From contig JARGSG010000014.1 in NCBI GenBank assembly GCA_030374805.1, positions 992,001-1,056,000 on the forward strand: a stretch of 64,000 bases of DNA, in the 5' to 3' direction. How positions within the stretch are numbered: the first letter of the stretch is position 1; every line of letters starts with the position of its first letter. Source of the DNA: Gracilaria gracilis (lineage: Eukaryota; Rhodophyta; Florideophyceae; Gracilariales; Gracilariaceae). Under the pieces are notes generated by a model, which saw nothing but the letters and a program-made list of their open reading frames with translations, did not search any database and was not told the DNA's origin. The translations under genes and the position numbers were made by a program. Below are positions 52,601 through 64,000 of the stretch, piece after piece.

Positions 52601-54848
52601 ATGAAAAAGCCATTTTCATGAATCAGACCAACGTCTGCGGAACGGAACCGTGACTCGATCTGTTTACCGGCCAAGCATCCAACAGATACCAAGTTGTACT
52701 CAATGGATGGAACCAATAACGCATCGGTCAGGCGCAAGTTCACATTCCCAAACGGGAGTATCACATCTCCACGCTGAGTTGCAGACACACAAGTCTTATC
52801 CGCAAGCTGTATAGAGAGCTCCTCCACATCATGCAGTGTGCTAGGAATGAATGATGGAGGTTATAGCTGGAAGGGAAAGTGGAGGGGATGCAAGGGAAGT
52901 TCGCCAGCTCTGGCTGGGATTTACTTGGAGGTGCTTAGCTCACAACTTATATGGCACTTCTTCGTCACACCACTGAACAACTCCAACTCTGAGTAAAATC
53001 TAAGCCACTAAGCAGGGACACTCAATACTACCAATCATGTTCTAACATGAAATGGTAACGCTGCCACAATTCATGACAGCTTACAAGTAACAAGGCACGA
53101 CAGTGCACAGCAGTGCACAACAGTGCACAACAGTGCAAAACAATTCCGTAAAATACTGCACAACAATGTACAACAATGTACAACCATGCACATCCATGAC
53201 AGTGCATACACAAAATACGACAGCGCACCATAATGACCAGACCACGACAATCCATACACAAACACCCGCACCTGTTGCCTGCAACCTGTAATCAGTACAC
53301 GACGCCATAATGTGTATATCTAGGCTCACCACGTCACACGTCAAGAACAAGTACCTGTAAACCATATGACGTGAACCAAACACAGCCAACAAGTTCCATG
53401 CATCCAGATACATACATGTGCATGCAGCACTACCCGAATATGATGTCAACCACTCAACAGTGTCAACACTCGTGCACCATGTACCAAGTATCCACATTGC
53501 TACATGTGCACATTGTACACCTCGACCACTCTACACAACGTGTCCTCGTGTACAGTCTGTCTGTACGAACCCATCTGAACACCTTGATATTCGACACAGC
53601 ACCACATCTGACACGTTCATCCAATGGTGGCTCTTCCACCATCCAACACAGTGGAGCGTACAGAACGACATCAGTCATAGTTTCACATACCAAGGTATTA
53701 TTCTAGACTTGTCACATGTGAACAGCTTGATGACAGTGACAGCATAACATCCAACAATGAAGCCAGAAACCGAGTGAAAGTAGTGCGAGGTAGCGCCGCT
53801 ATCAGCATGTGTGTCCATTTCTCTCTGGGTTGGGGGCAGAACCGTCGCCTTTTCCTTAGACATTCCCGCTATTTCGATCTTGGATGACTTGCCAGAGGAC
53901 TTTCCAGATGCTTTGGATCCACTAGATCTTTTTTTTGTCTTGGCTGTCAGTTTCTCACGAATACACTTTGGTAGATAGTTATCCGGATTGTCTGGGTTCA
54001 TAAAGCATCGGTCCATTGTATGTCCATCACGATCACAAAAGTCGCAGTGATGACCATTGTTGGCACCAGCGGCAAGTGCGCGAGCGGTTGGAGCATCATC
54101 GGAGTCATTCTCATCATGTCTGGTGCCACTCGCAGAGGTACCGGACTGCCTACCAGATGCTTTTCCTTTGCCCCTTTTGCGATTGCGACTACGCCCGGAA
54201 GTCGTATGCCGGGCATTGTACTCATCAATGAGAGTCGTAGCAACGTAGTCCCATGTTAGTTCGGATATTTCTTAGGTGCGCAAAGCGGCTGCCGTAGACT
54301 CCAAAGAACTTTGCGGGTCAATAGAAGCCAAGAGCATGGGGGCCTTATGTGATTCCGGCACAGCGGCATCCTTGCCCATGCGATCCAACTGCGAGAACAA
54401 GGCCGTAAGCAGGTCGACATACTCAGACATGTTCTGACCATTATAGGACATACGGAACAGCTGGGTCTGAACCGCGATCCTGGACACCGTGCGATTTGAT
54501 GCGTAACGTGCGTCCAACAACTTGAGCATCCGTGCCGGATCGTCATCGAAATCCATAACAACACGTAAGGGAGCATCGCCAAGAGCACAAATAATGATTC
54601 CGCAAGCCTTTTCAGGTTTCGACAAAGTGCGGATGGCGTCCGCAGATGATCCTTGATCATCAGTTGTGGTAGTTTCAGTTGACATTGAGTGTTCAGCATC
54701 GGTGTTCACAACATTCTAGACAGCTTTGATGCGACATGCGGCACGGAGACGGTGCCTCCGAAATGCGTAATCTTCCCCGCGCTTTCTATGGAAGCGGGGA
54801 ATCTTCACACCAGAGTTGGTCTCGCTTTCCTTTTCGGAGTCAGACATT
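49606..54848 (-). pseudogene. Ty1/copia element 2 gag-pol, nonsense-broken
   Basis: Starts at ATG 54848 (MSDSEKESETNSG, then IPRFHRKRGEDYAFRRHRLR). Gag continues through the zinc knuckle CDFCDRDGHTMDRC, the protease DSGATSHYF, integrase GPCRLGKAH, DDHSRYVIIGF and HSDDAKEYI, and reverse transcriptase DVKTAFLNGDLDE and YVNDLLIF (YVDD variant). RNase H (SKHKG..., ALSTAEAEYYS, HSDNQVAIDW) ends near 49606. Apart from the solo LTR at 52852-53756, the whole element stays in one frame. It is broken by nonsense codons near 54716, 54270, 51899, 50920, 50468 and 50024; comparison with element 3 shows Trp, Lys, Trp, Tyr, Glu and Tyr at these places. Confidence 0.9.
52852..53756 (-). repeat. Solo LTR, family B, with perfect 5-bp TSD
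   Basis: 905 bp, TGATGGAGG...CATCCAACA on the plus strand, flanked by ATGAA at 52847-52851 and 53757-53761. It interrupts the protease of element 2 exactly within a Phe-Ile pair; the frame resumes across it. The centre (53095-53215) is rich in imperfect CAGTGCACAA repeats. Confidence 0.92.
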
Positions 54849-55384
54849 GTCCAAGACTTCTCTTCCCAGTTGCGATCAGATCCAGTAAAATAAGAAGAGA
54901 ACAGAGAAGAAGAGCAAAAGTGACGTTGACAGAGAAGATTAGAAGCAGAGTAAGGGACTCAATGCTTATGTTACAAAAAGAGGGTAAAGGCTGGAGTGGA
55001 GTAGTCTCAACACTCAACAGCGAGGGCGCCAGCGGAGACCGTGTAACGAAGTCTACAACGCTCGTCGGGACGCGTCCCGTACGCGATCACAGGCGGAGTT
55101 CGGGGTACTCGACGCCTGGAGTATACTCACGGGTGAGACAGAACTCAAGCCTGGAAAACAATAAGAAAGATGAAGAAGCAGCGGGTCCACTGGCAGGAGT
55201 TATCTAGCTCCGGCTACCCTAGAGGTGCAAACCCCTGATCCCTGGTCACTCTCTCCAGGTGAGGTACGGTTTGATCACATACCAAGCTCTGCGTACTTCA
55301 GAGGCCGGCGCGTTACAATCTCTACGAGACGTTCCAGGGAGGTTAGTAGCCAAAGATATGCGTTCACCAGTTAGCCCCTGCTAG
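54849..55384 (-). other. Leader of copia element 2
   Basis: No gene. Read on the minus strand, the segment around 55200-55384 aligns with 63815-64000 (GGTGAACGCATATCTTTGGC; CATCTCGTAGAGA-like; TCCTGCCAGTGG). This shows the element leaving the window belongs to the same lineage. Confidence 0.6.
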
Positions 55385-56456
55385 TGATGGAGGTTATGGC
55401 TGTAAGGGAAAGTTCAGGGGATGCAAGGGAAGTTCGCCAGCTCTGATTCGAATTAACTTGGAGGTTCTTCTGTCACAACTTATATAGCACTACGTCGTCG
55501 CACTACCGCTCACTTCCACTTGGAGTAGAACCTAAGCCACCAAGCGGGGACACTCAATACTACCAATCATCATCTAACATAACATGGTAACACTGCCACA
55601 ATTCATGACAGCTTACAACTAACAAGGCACAACAGTGCACAACAGTGCACAACAAGTTACGTGCCTACTCAACAAGTTACGTGCCTCCTCAACAAGTTAC
55701 GGGCCTACTCAACAAGTTACGTGCCTACACATAACGATGACCATGCAGAAATTCACATCGTGCCAATACACTGTAATCCGTACACCACACCAATATGTAT
55801 ATGCTCCAGCTCACCAAGTACCACGTAACCACAAATTCACTCAATGCCATAAGTTCCCACAACATGTTACCACAGTGTTCGTGTAATCCTCATGACTGTA
55901 CCTGACTCATCACCATAGCGCACCAAGTTGCATCAATGTGTTCAACATGTCCACGTACATAACTGTGCATACTGTCCAGCATACCCATCTGTGCTAGCTA
56001 CACACGTGTAGCCCAGAACAACCCAGTAGTGCCATAACACTTGTACACACCACGTTGCATGTGCACATTTGCAGTAGCCAATCAGAAGCCAGTTTCACGT
56101 TGAGTTTGCACAAATGCGCATATGCGCTTTTTCAGCAGCACCCTCCAAAACAGCCCATGCTCCCCTGCACTTTTGGTTTCAGTGACAGCACTAAGGTAAC
56201 ATCCAACATAACTGTGCACACTGTCGAGCATACCCATCTGTGCTAGCTACACACGTGTAGCCCAGAACAACCCAGTAGTGCCATAACACTTGTACACACT
56301 ACGTTGCAAGTGCACATTTGCAGTAGCCAATCAGAAGCCAGTTTCCCGTTGAGTTTGCACACACGCGCATATGCGCTTTTCCAGCAGCACCCTCCAAAAC
56401 AGCCCATGCTTCCCTGCACTTTTGGTTTCAGTGACAGCACTAGGTCAACATCCAAT
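55385..56456 (-). repeat. LTR family B with internal duplication
   Basis: A full family-B LTR (55385-56208, ending CATCCAACA) is followed by a second copy of its last ~250 bases (to about 56456, ending CATCCAATA). The central part has CAACAAGTTACGTGCCTAC repeated about four times (55660-55730). GCTAG occurs on both flanks (55380-55384 and about 56469). The junction probably reflects recombination between LTRs, since the left flank is copia leader and the right flank is LINE. Confidence 0.7.
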
Positions 56457-56463
56457 AGTGTGG

Positions 56464-57122
56464 CGCTAGAAGCGGAGTATAGGAGCCGAGCGCCGAGAGG
56501 TGGAATCACGATTTTCCATCGTCAGCGCTTCTGTACGAAGGTCATGGCCAAGTACGGCACCACGGCATACCAAAATGTGGCACTGAGAGTTCGCCCAGAT
56601 CTCAATGTGATAGGAGTATATCTTAGTCCGAGCGCTTCAGATGAGGACATGAATGGATTCCTGGAGCGATTGAAGTCTTTGATCCGTGATCCAACGTTAC
56701 TGGCTGGCGACTGGAATTCCCGTCATGACGGCCGGGATCAAAGAACAAACAGGCATGGTCGCCGCCTCCGAGCGTGGATCCGAAAATGGGACCTTTTGCT
56801 GAGGGCTACATCTGAATTGACGCCAACATTTCGCACCCCAAATGGTTCGAGTGTAGTGGATTTCTTCATCTCGAAGCGAGTGTCTGTTCGAAATGTAGCA
56901 ACAGCAAGTGGATCGTGGGATGCAGTCTCGGATCACAACATGGTTGTTGCAGACATTGACTGGATGACAACTCAATTCTCACCACGGAAACCGAAGATTT
57001 CGAGGGCCCAACTCAAATGCGTTGACAAAATCGAAGACACTCAGAAGTATTACAAAGCCAATATGCCTAATGTGGCTGCACGTTTTGACCACGCAACCTC
57101 GAAAGAGGATCTGCAGGATGCT
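56464..57122 (+). pseudogene. LINE apurinic-type endonuclease domain fragment
   Basis: The frame reads NVIGVYLSPSASDEDM, LLAGDWNSRHDGRDQ, PNGSSVVDFFISKR and GSWDAVSDHNMVVADI. These are the EN-domain motifs of non-LTR retrotransposons (GDxN, S..DH). It is cut on the left by the family-B LTR and on the right by LTR C. It may belong to the same LINE family as 13-15.5 kb, but the fragments do not overlap. Confidence 0.8.
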
Positions 57123-57842
57123 TGTAGCTAACGATACGCACGCAGGTAGGGTAGAAAGGGAAGTAAGTAGAGATGGATATGGGAGAAAGAGAAAGTAAAA
57201 CAAGTGAAGGTTGACGGCCTTGGGTCGACCCGTTTATTCGAAGGTCGTCGATCGCAACCTACAAATACCCTAGCGCGCGCTTCACCGTCGTCGCAGCAAG
57301 CGACGATGGCGGTCGTTACAAGTTGCACGTGTGTGCAGTTGTACACGAAAAGCGCGCGCAAACTAGAGTACAACAATTTCCAATAACTAAATCAATCAAC
57401 ACTACAAATCCATTGCCGGTCCTTTGATTCAGAACCAGATCTAAAAAATCATCCATGTGCATGGTGGCACTCCAACCGCCTTGCGCAGCCCAGAATCGCA
57501 TATTGCAGGCAAAACCGCCCATTCCAGCCTAGAAAAGCACATCCTCGCTATCTGCATAGTCAGTCTTCTACTCTAAGCCTCCTCCAATCACAGAGCTCTA
57601 CTTGGCCCATACCACCATAACTCTCCATACAATCCATGGCACTTGTAGACACCACGTTGCACAAGGGCATTTCCAGTAGCCAATCATATTGCCGTTTCAC
57701 GTTGGGGTTGAGCAGAGGCGCATATGCGCTTTTGCGAAGAGGGTGCCCAAAGGTGCCCATCGTCCCCTGCAACTTTGCTTGAAAGTAGTCCGAGATCAAC
57801 CTGAAAGACTGACAGGCACTCGACCATCTCCCAACGTTAACA
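57123..57842 (-). repeat. LTR C, 3' LTR of copia element 3
   Basis: 720 bp, TGTAGCTAACG...CGTTAACA on the plus strand. The minus-strand start TGTTAACG overlaps the last codon and stop of pol (LEEEC*), preceded by polypurine GAGGAGGAG. Similar in layout to LTR A but clearly diverged. Confidence 0.85.
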
Positions 57843-60800
57843 CTCCTCCTCGAGTCCCTGTCCAAGTCCAATTCGTTTGATAATTGCAAATATTTTTGCA
57901 GGGCTCAGCGGTTTGGTTAGGGTATCAGCATCGTTTAGCTCACTTGGAACATAGTCCAAAACAATGACATTGTCCTTCACCATATCTCTGATGAAATGAA
58001 GCTTCACGTCAATGTGTTTGGGACGTCCAGAAAGGCATCGCTCACCAGCAGCCCAATCTATGGCACATTGATTGTCCGGGCGAATGGGGACCGTCTCGTT
58101 CACATCAAAGCCACTCTCCCGAAGCACTCGCGATATCTAGATAACCTCTTGAACAGCCATGGACAACGCGTAGTAGTCCACCTCTCCAGTGGAGAGCGCA
58201 ATCGATGCTTGCTTTCTCGCACCGAAGAAGCAAGTGGCTGATCCCAGTTTGATCACATATCCGGACATTGACTTACGATCAGTAGTGTCACCAGCATAGT
58301 CTGAGTCCACAAAGCCGTTCAAGTCCAGAGATCCAGGTCGGTAGAGCAACCTATGGCCAACCGTCCCACGCAGGTACCGTAGTACTCGCTTTGCAGCTCT
58401 GTGACAGTATGCTGTGGGAGCGTTCTGGAATCGTGCAAGGATAAGGACTGGAGCAAGACTATCAAGTCGCGTGCGCAATGCCAAGTACAGCAAGGACCCA
58501 ATCATCTGCTGATATAGTTGTACGTCCCTCGGAGTCTTGTCCTCCTCCGCGGCTAGTGATGAGAAAAACGACTCCACCATTGGACTAGGAGCTGGCTTGG
58601 AGTTGTGCAGTCCGAATCGGCGTAGCACTCCCTCGATGTAAAGCGGCTGTCCAAGCTTGAGGCCCGTAAGTTGGCCCTCAGAATCTACTGCCCAAGTCAG
58701 CTCAACGCCAGGTAGAAGCTCACTCTATCTTGTACTCGAAGTTCATACAATCCTTTGAGCTCTTCTGTTGAAAGTTCAAATACATGAACTGCACGCCCTG
58801 TGTCACAAGAGAGCATAGCGTCAATAGCTCATGTGTTTTCTAATAGGTTATGGGCCCAGAAGGACCGGTGGAGCCCGCTAGTCAGCACGTCCGCCTTGGT
58901 TCAAGCCGCCTGGCTCCCGTCCCCGATTACTCGGATCAACCGTTCGTCGCACAGGTATTGCAGTGATGACCAAAATGCCGAGCACACACGTAGTGCACGG
59001 ACTTCAAAAACAACTGCTGAGCACAAAGCTAGTCCCCAGACTTCGATAAAAATGGTCTCAACCTCTCTGATCAGAACCCGCAAACACGACGCGGGGATCC
59101 CAACAACAGAGAACAATAGAGGGAGACAAAACGAAGCAGATAGCGATCGACAACAAGGGCAACAACGAGCACCCAAACACAATCACAATAGAGAGTCAAC
59201 GTCGAACCACTACCAACATAACGCTCTCAGGGAGGAACGCAACCGAAAAAGAGAATTACAACACCAACGAAACCAACCAATAGCCAAAGAAACGGAATCG
59301 AACAAAAGACGGAAACATCAACAACGGCGATGAATAACGAGGTTGGCGGTGAGGGAGAGCGGCGGTGAGGGAATCATGACGAACGAAATCGGCAGAGGTC
59401 AGCGGGGCTGGGCCCATAACCTATTAGAAAACAGATGCGCTATTGGCGCTATGCTCTCTTGTGACACAGGGCGTGCAGTTCATGTATTTGAACTTTCAAC
59501 ATCCTCCAAGAGCGAAGAACGTTGCGCAGCAGTTAGTGTGAAAACCAGGAGGTCATCAACGTAAACAAGGATGTATGCGTACGCGTTGTGTCCAATACGG
59601 CGCCTAAACACACACGGAGCACTAGGGAGTTCTGCAAATCCTAAGTCCTTGATATCTTGACTGAACTTTGTATGCCAAGCAAGGTGAGCCTGCTTAAGTC
59701 CGTACATGGCTTTCACCAACTTCCAACAGTAGGGCTAAGCCAAGGCACACCACGTGGAGACGTTACCCAAACATCTTCCTTCAGCTCGCCATTCAAGAAG
59801 GCAGTCTTCACTTCCACTTGAGCAACAAACATCTGGAGGCATAGATTGAGGTACAGGAACATACGAACCAGGTTGAAAGACACAACTGGTGCATAAGTCT
59901 CCATGTAGTCCTGACCAAAGGTCTGGTGATTTCCACCAGCAACAACACGAGCCTTGAAGCGCTCAACCGACCCATCTGCATTCCGCTTCAATTTCAGGAC
60001 GATATGGGTTGGCAGAGCCTGCGATGCAGGAGAATCATCGGGTATCCATGTACCCTTGCTCTCCAGAGACACAAGTTCTTCTTCGATCGCAGTCTCCCAT
60101 AAGCTCTTCTCCAATGGAGACGCAGACATGGCTTCCGTCAAAGTCGGTTCATCACTTGTAGTCACTTCAACTGTTTGCGATGTGGCAGCGCCAGCCATGT
60201 TCCACCACCGTGTAGGTGCGCGGCGTGTTCGTCGCGGGTACCGTAATGGTTGTCGTCAGCACCTTTACTACCAGTGAGTTCATTATCATCGACATCATCA
60301 GCTTCATCCGTACTATCAGTGTGCAATTTAGGTAAATGGCTTTCCTGTGGTTCGGAACAAACAGCATTGTCGACAACTTCGTCAATGCAAATCTCACCGG
60401 AGTGCTCGCTGTGACTCTGGGATTCCGAGTTGCAACTTAAGTCTTCATCAGACGCGATCTCATCATCCATGTAGCCCCCCAGATAGGACGCACCAGGGAA
60501 TGATGACTCATCAAAAGTCACATGTCGAGACTTGACAATACGTTGTATTTCATCGTCATCTGTTACTAGAACGTCGTAGACACCATGCTCAAGAGTCTGC
60601 AAGTACACCCCCTCAAGTGCACGAGACTCGAACTTGGTGTCCGGGTTCATCTTTAATACGTATGCCGCACACCCAAACACTCGAACATTCTTCAACGAAG
60701 GTGTGGAATCAGTTACAAGAAAGTACGGAGTGGATGCAGTAGTAGAGTGGGGAACTCTGTTGCGCACATATATGACGTGCTTCAACGCATACGGCCATAA

Positions 60801-62342
60801 ACATTCTGGCAGATTGGCCGGTAGCAACAACGCTCGAGCAGCTTCCTCCATTGTGCGATTGATGCGTTCTGCTATTGCATTGTGCTCAGGGGTGTACGGA
60901 GGTGAGAACGAGGTTCCTTGGAGACCGTTTGCAGAGTTCTCCTGCAGAGCAATGTACTCTTTCGCATTATCTGAGTGCACTTTGGCAATTTGACCTCCTC
61001 CAAGCTGTTGGAGCTTCTGTGCTACAGCCGCCTATACTTCTGCAAGTTCACTTCGGTGTACCATAAACCCTACTAATTCATACCTAGAGTGTTCATCAAT
61101 GAATGCTGACGCGTATTGGAAGTGATCTGGAAGTGACGGGAGTAAGGGCCCTAGGATATCAGAGTGCACAATGTCTCCGACACCAGTGGCACGATCAAAC
61201 TTGCCTAAGAACGGAAGTTTGTGGGCCGTTCCAAGTCGACATGGGCGACAGACCTCCGCTATTTGAGCCAGCTTCGGCACTCCATTGGCATATTTGTGCA
61301 CAACTTGCAGGTCTCTTGGGTTGATATGCGCAAGTCGTCAATGCCATAGTTGAGCCAAGTCATTATCGCATGAAGAAAGGGCATGCCTACACTTAACTTT
61401 CGTGAGTGGATCAGGCAGACTGTACAAACCAGACCGTTTATCTCTTTGACCGCATCCAGTAACAAACCCATCCACATGCGTGAGACGAACATCACGCGCG
61501 CGGAAGAAAGACTCGATGCCCTTGTCAGCCATGCGTCCCACAGACACCAAGTTATATTCGAGATCAGGAACCAAGAGTGCGTCTGTGAGACGCAAGTTCG
61601 CATTCTCGAACGTTAGTATGACATCACCTCGTTGTGTAGCAGTCACAGTAGACTTATCAGCCAGCAATATGGTTCGTTCGTTAACTTCATGCAACGAACT
61701 GGGGACAAATATAGACTTGGAGAAAAAGAAGTGCGATGTTGCACCACTGTCTGCATATGTGTCCATAACCCTCTCTGCTGGTCGGAGTACGGTAGACTTC
61801 TCCAGGGACATCCCTGCGCTTTCAATCTTTGAGGACTTCCCGGACGACCTTGTCAAAGGCTTGGAGTTTCCGGGTTTATCCTTAGACCTCACCTTCAACT
61901 TGTCAAGAATGCTCTTGGGCAAGTGGTTGTCAGGTTTGTCAGGGTTCATGTGACATCTATCAACAGTGTGTCCATCACGATCACAGAAGGTACAATGTTA
62001 ACCATTGCTGGCAGCGGCAGCGTACGCACGCCCTGAAGACTCGTTGTGGGTGGGACCATCTGAGTTGTTTCCGTCCTTATGGTCCAGACTGACAGGGCCG
62101 GAAGAGGATTTGAAGCTTCCAGATCCCTTGGTCTTGCCTTTCTTGCGAGTTCGAGTGCGACCAGAACTTCCCGAAACCATCTGTCGTGCATTGTACTCGT
62201 CAATTAGAGTTGTTGCAACATAGTCCCAAGTAAGATCAGATATGTCCTTGGTGCGAAGTGCGGCTGCCGTGGACTCCAATGAGCCGCTGAGGTCAATAGA
62301 GGCAAGTAGCATCGGAGCCTTGTGAGATTCCGGAATAGCAGC
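57837..62342 (-). pseudogene. Ty1/copia element 3 gag-pol, multiply broken
   Basis: Same lineage as element 2. From right to left: gag AAIPESHKAPMLLASID, zinc knuckle near 61990 (CTFCDRDGHTVDRC), protease ADSGATSHFFF, integrase VCRPCRLGTAHKLPF and NAKEYIALQENS, reverse transcriptase VKTAFLNGELKED and YVDDLLVF. RNase H (ALSTGEVDYYALS, RPDNQCAIDW) follows. In-frame stops near 61996, 61336, 61030 and 58134 (the last a Trp to TAG), frameshifts near 60200 and 59715, a 736-bp insertion at 58766, and gag cut off at 62342 by another element. Confidence 0.88.
58766..59501. mobile_element. 736-bp foldback element with inverted 80-bp LTRs and inverted primer sites
   Basis: 58766-58845 (TGTTGAAAGTTC...TTCTAATA) and 59422-59501 are inverted copies of an 80-bp LTR-like end. 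Each is followed inward by GGTTATGGGCCCAG (58846-58859; 59408-59421 reversed). The interior is the reverse complement of the copia leader seen at 62951-63470. Flanks TCTTC (58761-58765) and TCCTC (59502-59506) fit a 5-bp TSD with one change, so it was inserted by a copia-type integrase. No protein encoded; ORFs are shadows. Confidence 0.8.
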
Positions 62343-62935
62343 TGTTGGATGTTGACTTAGTGCTGTCACTGAAACCAAAAGTGCAGGGGAGCATGGGCTG
62401 TTTTGGAGGGTGCTGCTGGAAAAGCGCATATGCGCGTGTGTGCAAACTCAACGTGAAACTGGCTTCTGATTGGCTACTGCAAATGTGCACATGCAACGTG
62501 GTGTGTACAAGTGTTATGGCACTACTGGGTTGTTCTGGGCTACACGTGTGTAGCTAGCACAGATGGGTATGCTGGACAGTTTGCACAGTTATGTACGTGG
62601 ACATGTTGAACACATTGATGCAACTTGGTGCGCTATGGTGATGAGTAAGGTACAGTCATGAGGATTACACGAACACTGTGGTAACATGTTGTGGGAACTT
62701 ATGGCATTGAGTGAATTTGTGGTTACGTGGTACTTGGTGAGCTGGAGCATACACATATTGGTGTGGTGTACGGATTACAGTGTATTGGCACGATGTGAAT
62801 TTGTGCATGGTCATCGTTATATGTAGGCATGTAACTTGTTGAGTAGGCACGTAATTCCCCTAATTCCCCTAATTCCCCACCTTCCCTTTGCATCAACCTT
62901 CCTTTCCCAGCTATAACATCCATCAGGTTATGGGC
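62343..62935 (+). repeat. LTR family B, 5' LTR of a copia element leaving the window
   Basis: Begins TGTTGGATGTT and ends CATCCATCA, next to a primer-binding site. It is about 200 bp shorter than the copy at 21170 owing to a central deletion near 62853-62878, where AATTCCCCT is repeated three times. Inserted in gag of element 3. Confidence 0.85.
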
Positions 62936-64000
62936 CCAGCCCCGCTGACCTCTGCCGTTATCGTTCGTCTCTCGCCGCTCTCCCACACCGCCGTTCACCC
63001 GTTTCGCTGCTTCTCTATCTCCGTCTTCTCGTTGCGTCGGGTGTGTTGACCGTGTTGTTGGTTGGTGTTGGTATTCTTTTTTCGGTTTGCGTTCCTCCCT
63101 GAGGGCGTTGTGTTGGTAGTGGTTCGCCGTTGACACTCTATCGTGATTGTGTTTGGGTGCTCGTTGTTGCCCTTCTTGTCGATCGCTATCTGATTTGTTT
63201 GGTCTTCCTCTATTGTTCTTGTTGTTGGGATCCCCGCGTCGTGTTTGCGGGTTCTGATCCGAGAGGTTGAGACCATTTTTTTATCGAAGTCTGGGCACTA
63301 GCTTTGTGCTCAGCAGTTGGTGTTGAAGTCCGTGCACTACGTGTGTGCTCGGCATTTTTGGTCATCACTGCATTACCTGTGCGACGAACGGTTGATCCGA
63401 GTAATCGGGGACGGGAGCCAGGCGGCTTGAACCAAGGCCGACGTGCTGACTAGCGGGCTCCACCGGTCCTTTTGGGCGGATAACGGTGTTGTACCGCGAG
63501 CGCTAAAGCTAACGGGGTGCCGTGGCGTACTGCACTTTGGTTGTGGTGTTTGACTTTTGTTCGTTGAACTTGACTGTGTGTTAGGTGCTTGGACGGCGGT
63601 AAAGGCATCCATAAGGAGCTTTTGATCCGTGCAATTGACTCATTGGCTTGTCCAGTGGGCTTTTAGTACGGGGAGGCAACGTATCGAAGGCTGACCTCCC
63701 ATTGGGATCAGGACGCTTGTGATCTTCATTGATTGCTCGCTAGAAGCGTACCTTGGGTGTCAAAGTAGCTGCTGTTTGAAGGTCGCGCAAGTTATTGCAA
63801 GAGATCAGAGAGGGTTTTACTTGGTGAAGGCATATCTTTGGCCATTAACCATCCTCTGGACATCTCGTAGAGAGCAACGCGCCTTCTCCTTGAACGCGGG
63901 AGAGTGTTGACTGCAGAAGTCGTTTCCTACCCTGGAAGGTCTCTGGGGGTCAGGGGTCCGACTCCCTGGGGTACCGGGAATAGTATTTCCTGCCAGTGGG
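62936..64000 (+). mobile_element. Primer-binding site and leader of a plus-strand copia element, continuing beyond the window
   Basis: 62936-62950 is the initiator-tRNA half-site. The leader to 63681 matches 21986-22672. From about 63815 it matches, in sense, the leader of element 2, so a gag of that lineage should start just past 64000. No coding sequence in the window. Confidence 0.7.

Noticed and set aside
53095..53215. CRISPR-like array from repeated CAGTGCACAA words
   Set aside because: Repeats are short, contiguous and degenerate with no spacers, within a eukaryotic LTR.
63980..64000. CCAGTGGG at the window end as a terminus of the large transposon
   Set aside because: It is CCCACTGG when reversed, not CCCAGTGG, and it matches the ordinary copia leader at 55190.

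Overview
This is eukaryotic nuclear DNA dominated by nested mobile elements. Evidence: Ty1/copia and Ty3/gypsy retrotransposons with LTRs and target-site duplications (TSDs), non-LTR (LINE) fragments, a DDE_1/pogo-like transposase and a TNP2-type (CACTA/Plavaka-like) transposase. No operons, Shine-Dalgarno sites or bacterial housekeeping genes are seen. Long intronless reading frames at moderate GC suggest an alga; a florideophyte red alga such as Chondrus is my best guess, at low-moderate confidence.

Layout. (1) 1-8475: two divergent gene sets face away from a hairpin-rich spacer. Leftward is a ~480-residue unknown protein followed, after one in-frame TGA, by a DPPY-type DNA methyltransferase that runs off the window. 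Rightward are a ParB-like protein and a protein with a 2-oxoglutarate/Fe(II) oxygenase-like HxD...H...R core. The spacer (2641-4304) carries about 12 copies of a 12-base word, GGACAGCGGTCC, many folded into 74-base palindromes. This is the best candidate for an undescribed system (DNA modification plus a partition-like protein plus an iterated site). (2) 8.6-11.0 kb: a ketopantoate-reductase-like gene and a coiled-coil gene. (3) 11.0-21.1 kb: transposon graveyard with a DDE_1 transposase, two head-to-head LINE 3' fragments, a solo LTR with a perfect TSD, a gag-like relic, a gypsy integrase and chromodomain, and a tRNA-like/SINE-like segment. (4) 21.2-25.3 kb: plus-strand copia element 1, broken in its reverse transcriptase by the LTR of copia element 2. 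(5) 25,891-49,475: a 23.6-kb DNA transposon inserted into that LTR, with 11-bp terminal inverted repeats and a 3-bp TSD. It carries a TNP2-type transposase, two zinc-finger genes, a degraded photolyase/cryptochrome gene and a degraded secreted-protein gene. (6) 49.5-64 kb: minus-strand copia elements 2 and 3, both interrupted by LTR insertions, including a 736-bp element whose 80-bp LTRs and primer sites are in inverted orientation; a LINE endonuclease fragment; and the 5' end of another copia element that leaves the window.

How it fits together: nesting gives a relative order. Copia 1 was hit by copia 2, whose 3' LTR was then hit by the 23.6-kb transposon. Most element genes are broken, often by nonsense codons with no frameshift. 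The copia-type leaders share a primer-binding site matching the anticodon arm of initiator Met-tRNA, i.e. half-tRNA priming.
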